Source of the DNA: Candidatus Bathyarchaeota archaeon
Lineage (GTDB): Archaea; Thermoproteota; Bathyarchaeia; TCS64
Length of the DNA stretch: 8,359 nt
Assembly (NCBI GenBank): GCA_014729945.1
Contig: WJJC01000143.1
Coordinates: 1 to 8,359 of the forward strand
Direction of reading: 5' to 3'
Positions 4,374 to 8,359 of this stretch are shown in pieces. The position numbers and the translations under genes are program-made. The notes below the pieces were generated by a model. That model did not search any database. It saw nothing but the letters and a program-made list of their open reading frames with translations, and was not told the DNA's origin. Numbering within the stretch: the stretch's first letter is position 1; every line of letters begins with the position of its first letter.

Positions 4374-5951
4374 ATGTCGTTTGAGCTTAGAGATAGAGAT
4401 CTATTAGGTAGGATCGGGAGATTAACAGTTAAAGGAAAGACAATTGAGACGCCAGCATTTATGCCGGTAGTCAATCCTCTAATTGAGACCATTCCCGCTA
4501 AAAAGCTCAGACAGGATTTTGGATGCGAGATACTCATAACAAATAGCTATATCATTAGAAACCATTTCAAGGATGTTCCTAACCTTGAGTTGCATAAACT
4601 CCTTGACTATGATGGAGTGGTTATGACAGATAGCGGTGCGTATCAGATACTGGTATATGGTGAGGTTGAAGTAACGCAGGATGAAATTATAAATTGGCAG
4701 AAACAAATAGGCAGTGACATAAGCGTAATCCTTGATATCCCAACGGGCTGGGATGTCCCAAGGGAAAAAGTGGAGTTCACTGTAAAAGAGACTCTTAGAA
4801 GGGCAGAGGAAGCATTGCCCTTGATTGAGGACACGCCAAATCTTTGGGTGGGACCCATACAAGGTGGAAGACACTTGGGTCTGGTCGCTGAGTCAGCCAC
4901 GAGGATTGGTAAGATGCCTTTTGATATTCATGCCCTTGGGAGTCCAACTGAGGTTATGGAGAGATACATGTACCCAGTGCTCGTTGACATGGCGATGACA
5001 GCCAAACTCAATGCACCGGTTGAGCGCCCTATACATCTCTTCGGAGCAGGGCACCCCAATATACTGGCTATGAGTGTAGCGATGGGGTATGATCTATTTG
5101 ACTCTGCTGCCTATGCTTTATTCGCTAAAGATGAACGCTATCTAACAACTCGGGGAACATACCTCTTCAAGGATCTACAGTATCTACCATGCAGTTGCCC
5201 AGTATGTAGAAACCAGAGCCCAGAAGACATAAGAGATCTGCCTAGAGGCGAGAGACAGCGAGTCATAGCCCAGCATAATATGCACGTCACCATGTCAGAG
5301 ATGGAGACTGTAAAGCAAGCCATATCCGAAGGCAGTCTATGGGACTTAGTAGAGACACGTGCTAAAGGACATGCGCAGATGACTTCGGCCCTCAAAACTC
5401 TTTCAAAGTACAGCAAACACTTGGAGGCGGGTTCCCCAGGCTTCAAAGGCAAAGGAGTATTTTACTATGATTATCACAGTCTAGCCAAACCCGAGGTTAT
5501 AAGATATCAGAATAGACTGGTGAATAACTATCAGAGCCCTGAAAACATAGACACACGAATACTAATATCAGCCCCTCAGCGTAAACCATACAGCAGGAGC
5601 CGAGAGTTCAGGAAGTTAAAGGAAAAACTAGCCCAAGGAAAAAAAGAAATACAATATTGCTTCATAGCTGCGCCCTATGGTTTGATACCTGAGTACCTCG
5701 CAGAGACTTACCCTGCCAGCCAATACCAGATAGCTGAGCCCCTAGATCAGGAGACCATTCAGCATACAGTTAACAATATTATAGAATACCTAGAAAAATA
5801 TCCTATAAAAAACACAGTCATAATATTCAGAGATAATGAAATGGAGAGAGAACTAGTCGGAAAATTGGGTGAAAAATATCCAAGTATAAAAATAGAGGAA
5901 CTGGATCAAACAGGTCTATCGGATCAAATACTTGGATTGATAATAAAATAA
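4374..5951 (+). CDS. tgtA: Archaeosine tRNA-guanine transglycosylase, without PUA domain
   Basis: This 525-residue enzyme exchanges guanine-15 in the tRNA D-loop for preQ0, the first step of archaeosine formation. The TIM-barrel core (about 1-340) shows Asp86 in VMTDSGAYQI and Asp243 in DLFDSAAYALFA, corresponding to the catalytic aspartates of the Pyrococcus enzyme. GPIQGG lies at 160-165. The zinc site is Cys273, Cys275, Cys278 (CSCPVC) and His301. A further domain (about 390-510) with YCFIAAPYGLIPEYLAETYP is the first C-terminal domain of the archaeal family. Single-chain relatives continue with a second domain and PUA, to about 580 residues; here the chain stops first. The missing part resembles the protein encoded at 1-249 on the opposite strand, so the enzyme may be of the split type. 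The start is supported by the TATA box at 4339-4350. Confidence 0.96.
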   Translation: MSFELRDRDLLGRIGRLTVKGKTIETPAFMPVVNPLIETIPAKKLRQDFGCEILITNSYIIRNHFKDVPNLELHKLLDYDGVVMTDSGAYQILVYGEVEVTQDEIINWQKQIGSDISVILDIPTGWDVPREKVEFTVKETLRRAEEALPLIEDTPNLWVGPIQGGRHLGLVAESATRIGKMPFDIHALGSPTEVMERYMYPVLVDMAMTAKLNAPVERPIHLFGAGHPNILAMSVAMGYDLFDSAAYALFAKDERYLTTRGTYLFKDLQYLPCSCPVCRNQSPEDIRDLPRGERQRVIAQHNMHVTMSEMETVKQAISEGSLWDLVETRAKGHAQMTSALKTLSKYSKHLEAGSPGFKGKGVFYYDYHSLAKPEVIRYQNRLVNNYQSPENIDTRILISAPQRKPYSRSREFRKLKEKLAQGKKEIQYCFIAAPYGLIPEYLAETYPASQYQIAEPLDQETIQHTVNNIIEYLEKYPIKNTVIIFRDNEMERELVGKLGEKYPSIKIEELDQTGLSDQILGLIIK

Positions 5952-5964
5952 AGGAACTATTTTG

Positions 5965-5989
5965 ATTATATATAGGTAACATATAAAAA
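5965..5989 (+). promoter_or_regulatory. TATA boxes before the structured RNA
   Basis: Two TATA-like elements lie in tandem: ATTATATATA (5965-5974) and TATAAAAA (5982-5989). The second is the stronger match and predicts transcription from about 6009-6012, just before the lower helix of the RNA. The first predicts a start near 5996 and a longer RNA. Confidence 0.5.
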
Positions 5990-6010
5990 AGGGCATGTAG
6001 CATAGTGCTC

Positions 6011-6088
6011 AGTCCCCTTAGGAGATTCAGCGCGGGTTGGTCACCGAGGAAAGGATGGAAAAACCGCCCCAAGCAGGGGCATACATGG
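6011..6088 (+). ncRNA. Candidate single-hairpin H/ACA guide RNA
   Basis: This non-coding stretch is clearly richer in G and C than its surroundings. It folds by eye into a lower helix (6014-6018 with 6075-6079), an internal loop, and an upper helix (6032-6038 with 6062-6067, one bulged G). The apex is a GA-rich loop in which G46-A47 and G54-A55 (of 6046-6055) could form tandem sheared G-A pairs, as in the kink-loop bound by L7Ae. ACA is at 6083-6085, 15 bases after the base of the upper helix and three after the lower helix, as archaeal H/ACA RNAs require. These guides direct Cbf5 to form pseudouridine in rRNA. The pocket arms would pair with a target like CUUGGG-UN-GCUGAA. It could instead be a leader of the downstream gene or another small RNA. 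The fold was made by hand. Confidence 0.45.
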
Positions 6089-6093
6089 TTTTT
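6089..6093 (+). terminator. T-run after the structured RNA
   Basis: Five T residues follow three bases after ACA of the candidate H/ACA RNA, a plausible 3' end for it. The run is short, so readthrough into the ribonuclease gene is possible; no separate promoter is seen for that gene. Confidence 0.35.
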
Positions 6094-6113
6094 CGACTAG
6101 GTTAAAGAATACA

Positions 6114-7373
6114 ATGGTAAAAATAAAGTTCATGGGAGGCACCCACCAGGTAGGTGGTAATGCTATTCTCATCAACAGTAATGAAGGAAATTTACTCCTA
6201 GAATATGGAGTAAAGCCTGGGACTCCACCAGAGTTTCCCGGACATATTAGAGCTAAAGACGTGGACGGTATAGTGATTGGTCACGCACACCTCGATCATA
6301 GCGGCGGTGTGCCACTGTTTTATCTCAGTGAAAAAAAACCCTACTTCGCTACTAGAACCACCAGTGAACTCATCAAGATATTAATCAAGGACATGATCAA
6401 GCTCAACAGCTACTATCTTCCATTCGAATATCTCGAAATGGAGAAGATGATGCAGCAGAGAAACGATCTGAATTATGGTCAGAATGTTAAGTTGAAAGAT
6501 TTTAATTTCAGGCTACTTGATGCTGGGCATATCCCAGGTAGCGCGATGGTAGATATGGAGGTTAATGGAAAGAAGATTCTCTACACCAGTGACTTCAACA
6601 CGGTGAACACAAGACTATGTAGCGCCGCCAAGGTTCCCCGTAAAAAATACGATGCCGTCATAGTAGAGTCAACTTATGCACTGCATGAGCACCCAGATAG
6701 AAAACAGTTGGAAAATGACTTCGTAAACGAGGTTAAAGCCACTGTAAATCAGGGGGGAAAAGTTCTGGTACCTGCATTCGCAGTTGGAAGAAGCCACGAG
6801 GTTTTAAGCGTTCTTCACGCCCACAAGTTCGATGGATATACCCTACTAGATGGGATGGCCAGAGCAGTAAACAATGTAATGCTGGAGCACCCAGGAGCAG
6901 TGAAAACACCCAAAACATATGCAAGAGCGGTTAAAAACGTCCACGAGATAAGAGGATGGAGAGATCGCAGACAAGCGGTAAGAAAAGCAGACGTTATAGT
7001 GGCACCCAGTGGTATGCTACAGGGAGGAACTGTCATGTTCTACATGGAAAAAGTTGCGTTAAACCCCCAGAACAGTATATTCATTGTCAGCTTCCAAGTG
7101 CCTGGAACAAATGGAGCCAGACTTCTTGATACAGGGATGTTCCCCATTAAGGACAGGGATAGAAAAGTTGCTGCAAAGGTGAAACACTTTGACTTTAGCA
7201 GTCACAGTGGTAAGACACCTCTTCAACAATTCCTTAAGGGATTGAAGGGACAACCAGATATCTACGTTGTCCACGGGGAGGAGGAATCCTGTGATTACCT
7301 CGCTGAGTATATCCGTGATGAGCTTGACCTTAATGGTGTAGCGCCGGATAGGGAAGATGAGTTCAAAGTATAG
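6114..7373 (+). CDS. Beta-CASP ribonuclease, aCPSF2 type
   Basis: The 419-residue protein has a metallo-beta-lactamase fold with a beta-CASP insert and no KH domains. That length and layout fit aCPSF2 rather than the longer aCPSF1. Motif II is HAHLDH (57-62), motif III His139 in GHIPGS, motif IV Asp160 in YTSDFN. The beta-CASP motifs are A Glu185 (VESTY), B His364 (FSSHSG) and C His387 (VVHGEE). All metal ligands are present, so an active zinc-dependent RNA endo- or exonuclease is expected. Motif I, usually Asp in a LLDxG pattern, is Glu30 here (LLLEYG). It follows the structured RNA by 25 bases and has no convincing Shine-Dalgarno or TATA element at the right distance, so it may be read through from the RNA promoter. 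A seven-T run follows the stop. Confidence 0.95.
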   Translation: MVKIKFMGGTHQVGGNAILINSNEGNLLLEYGVKPGTPPEFPGHIRAKDVDGIVIGHAHLDHSGGVPLFYLSEKKPYFATRTTSELIKILIKDMIKLNSYYLPFEYLEMEKMMQQRNDLNYGQNVKLKDFNFRLLDAGHIPGSAMVDMEVNGKKILYTSDFNTVNTRLCSAAKVPRKKYDAVIVESTYALHEHPDRKQLENDFVNEVKATVNQGGKVLVPAFAVGRSHEVLSVLHAHKFDGYTLLDGMARAVNNVMLEHPGAVKTPKTYARAVKNVHEIRGWRDRRQAVRKADVIVAPSGMLQGGTVMFYMEKVALNPQNSIFIVSFQVPGTNGARLLDTGMFPIKDRDRKVAAKVKHFDFSSHSGKTPLQQFLKGLKGQPDIYVVHGEEESCDYLAEYIRDELDLNGVAPDREDEFKV

Positions 7374-7387
7374 TCTAGTTAACATCA

Positions 7388-7394
7388 TTTTTTT
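7388..7394 (+). terminator. T-run terminator after the ribonuclease gene
   Basis: Seven T residues start 15 bases after the stop codon. A U-tract terminator is likely. Confidence 0.55.
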
Positions 7395-7403
7395 AATTTC
7401 TAA

Positions 7404-7418
7404 GCGAAACCATTAAAA
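7404..7418 (+). promoter_or_regulatory. BRE and TATA-like promoter of the eL38 gene
   Basis: CGAAACCATTAAAAC reads as a purine-rich BRE followed by a weak TATA box. It predicts transcription from about 7441, a leader of about 15 bases carrying GTGA (7447-7450) before the ATG at 7456. Confidence 0.45.
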
Positions 7419-7455
7419 CCAACCTTACTTTTTGTATGTGGACACGTGAAAAACG

Positions 7456-7650
7456 ATGCCAGTAGAGATTAAGGATAAAGAAAAATTCATTGAATTATCT
7501 GAAAAAGCTAATGAGTGTAGGATTAAGAGAAATAAAGATAATATAAAGCTAAAATTGAGAACCGAGAAATATCTATACACATTAAAAATAGAATCATCTG
7601 AAGCTGATGAGGTAACTGATAGGCTCAACTGTCCCATTGTTGAGATATAA
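7456..7650 (+). CDS. rpl38e: Large-subunit ribosomal protein eL38
   Basis: The 64-residue protein begins MPVEIKDKEKFIELSEKA and continues with RIKRNKDNIKLKLRTEKYLY and TLKIESSEADEVTDRL. This is the eL38 pattern (MP-EIK start, K-x-KKNKDN-KFK-R, YLYTL), at the usual archaeal length. eL38 is a small 50S protein shared with eukaryotes and found mainly in TACK and Asgard archaea. It is a single gene with its own promoter and is followed by a T-run. The gene is poorer in G and C than its neighbours, which is usual for such a short lysine-rich protein. Confidence 0.92.
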   Translation: MPVEIKDKEKFIELSEKANECRIKRNKDNIKLKLRTEKYLYTLKIESSEADEVTDRLNCPIVEI

Positions 7651-7664
7651 TAACCAATAATAGC

Positions 7665-7669
7665 TTTTT
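7665..7669 (+). terminator. T-run between convergent genes
   Basis: CTTTTTA lies 14 bases after the eL38 stop, in the 58-base gap between eL38 and the convergent minus-strand gene. It is a modest terminator for eL38. Confidence 0.4.
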
Positions 7670-7708
7670 AATAAATCATAAAAATAATAGAGAAAATAGA
7701 TTTTTAGT

Positions 7709-7960
7709 CTACTTTTTTTCTAGATAGGCAACGTTGTTAACAACTGATACTTCAACTTCGTCTTGAAGGTCTCTTGCATCAATTCTTTTCTTCAACTGTG
7801 TTCTAAGATAGTTGGCTTCTTTATCAGGAACTTCAACTTTGACTAATTCGTGTTCATTTTCTAGGAATGAATCGATTATGGGGTCATATTTGCTGCCTTT
7901 TCTATATTTCCTTGATGGTTTTTTCTCTACTGGTTTTAAGTCGAATTCTACATCACTCAT
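7709..7960 (-). CDS. Small conserved-looking archaeal protein of unknown function
   Basis: The 83-residue protein has no Cys, no signal peptide and no membrane segment. A lysine-rich, probably disordered N-terminus (1-24) precedes a compact region with KYDPIIDSFLENEHELVKVE, then YLRTQLKKRI and a final pair of probable strands (EVEVSVVNNVAYLEKK). Small proteins of this pattern seem familiar from TACK archaea, but I cannot name a family or function. The ATG at 7960-7958 is supported by a TATA box, TTATATAAA, on the minus strand (7994-8002). That predicts a leader of roughly ten bases, with AGG about eight bases before the start. It is convergent with eL38 and is probably a single gene. Charge and size would suit a nucleic-acid or ribosome-associated protein, but that is a guess. 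Confidence 0.75.
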   Translation of the reverse strand: MSDVEFDLKPVEKKPSRKYRKGSKYDPIIDSFLENEHELVKVEVPDKEANYLRTQLKKRIDARDLQDEVEVSVVNNVAYLEKK

Positions 7961-7993
7961 TTAATGCGCCTGATATTCTTTCTACTTATTTCC

Positions 7994-8002
7994 TTTATAT
8001 AA
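7994..8002 (-). promoter_or_regulatory. TATA box of the 83-residue gene
   Basis: TTATATAAA on the minus strand is centred about 38 bases before the ATG, placing the transcription start about ten bases upstream of it. The rest of 7961-8126 is AT-rich and shows no other feature. Confidence 0.5.
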
Positions 8003-8126
8003 GTTATTATTGTGGATTCGTCTACACATATAGTTACACTCAAATTGATAAAATAACTATTATTAAAATCAAACACAAATATGTTAACACCAGTATACAC
8101 GATATAATATACAAAGAAAAATAGGA

Positions 8127-8359
8127 TTAAAGACAGACTCGTTTAATTAGCTCCTTATAGGTCTCAACACCAAGATCAATTTGCTTTAGACTAATGAACT
8201 CATCAGGTGTATGAGCTTGATCTATGCTCCCCGGACCACATATAACCGTGGGTATACCTGCTTCGCTATAGCTTACCGCCTCAGTATAGTATGGAGCACC
8301 AATGGGCTCTGTTCCCAGTATATCTTTTAACGCAACCACAACAGGGGAATCCAAAGAGA
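8127..8359 (-). CDS. M20-family metallopeptidase/deacetylase (C-terminal part, cut by the window edge)
   Basis: The last 76 residues of a longer protein are visible; the frame is open through the window edge, so TTG at 8354-8352 is an internal Leu codon and not a start. GAPYYTEAVSYSEAGIPTVI and then CGPGSIDQAHTPDEFISLKQ are the C-terminal signature of the ArgE/DapE/ACY1 (M20) family. The His in QAHTPDEF is the C-terminal metal ligand. Members remove acyl groups from amino acids: acetylornithine, succinyl-diaminopimelate or acetyl-lysine in amino-acid biosynthesis. The substrate cannot be told from this part. It is the only metabolic gene in the window. It ends 166 bases before the next minus-strand gene, which has its own TATA box. 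Confidence 0.9.
   Translation of the reverse strand, partial: SLDSPVVVALKDILGTEPIGAPYYTEAVSYSEAGIPTVICGPGSIDQAHTPDEFISLKQIDLGVETYKELIKRVCL

Noticed and set aside
4479..4874. Minus-strand open frame of 131 codons inside tgtA
   Set aside because: It is the opposite strand of a strongly conserved enzyme and has no protein-like pattern.
6046..6053. GAGGAAAG, like conserved region I of RNase P RNA
   Set aside because: The region is far too short for RNase P RNA and has no matching conserved region V; the motif is likely chance or part of a GA-rich loop.
5991..6093. tRNA or 5S rRNA in the GC-richer gap
   Set aside because: There is no cloverleaf with TTC-loop, no anticodon stem of proper spacing and no 5S consensus.
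7867..8124. Plus-strand open frame of 85 codons
   Set aside because: It overlaps the start and promoter of the well-supported minus-strand gene. The composition is that of AT-rich non-coding DNA, and no family is recognisable.
1..8359. CRISPR arrays, insertion sequences, defence or phage genes
   Set aside because: No repeated spacer arrangement, transposase, terminal repeats or known defence domains are visible; this is a core information-processing region.

Overview
The window is archaeal. It encodes transcription factor B, aMBF1, an archaeosine tRNA-guanine transglycosylase, an aCPSF2-type beta-CASP ribonuclease and an Sm-like protein. Genes are short and tightly packed, with archaeal TATA elements about 26-27 bases before likely transcription starts and several leaderless starts. 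Two small ribosomal proteins, eS30 and eL38, occur mainly in TACK and Asgard lineages and are absent from most Euryarchaeota. The best guess is therefore a mesophilic or moderately thermophilic, fairly AT-rich TACK or Asgard archaeon. The exact phylum cannot be fixed from the sequence alone.

Left part (1-2103): the 5' half of a PUA-family RNA-binding protein runs leftward off the edge. It is divergent from an operon of aMBF1, an AK6/Fap7-type adenylate kinase and a small zinc-ribbon protein. Both directions appear to share one palindromic TATA element. A two-domain Sm-like protein (SmAP3 type) follows with its own promoter.

Middle (2104-4320): a regulated-looking promoter drives an unrecognised 200-residue protein, ribosomal protein eS30 and TFB. 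A cold-shock-domain protein follows as a single gene.

Right part (4321-8359): a leaderless archaeosine transglycosylase lacking its C-terminal PUA module; a short structured RNA that fits a single-hairpin H/ACA guide; aCPSF2; ribosomal protein eL38; then, on the minus strand, an unrecognised 83-residue protein and the C-terminus of an M20 metallopeptidase cut by the window edge.

Almost everything concerns RNA and translation: ribosomal proteins, a ribosome-maturation kinase, tRNA modification, RNA processing and termination, an Sm protein, a cold-shock protein and two basal transcription factors. The most striking observation is that two genes that must be real by homology (AK6 and eS30) have no ATG, GTG or TTG at their N-terminus. 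Each has an in-frame ATA at the expected Met position, behind a Shine-Dalgarno sequence and directly after the stop codon of the upstream gene. This suggests AUA initiation by translational coupling. Other points of interest are the shared bidirectional TATA box, the two halves of a possible split archaeosine transglycosylase in one window, and the H/ACA candidate.
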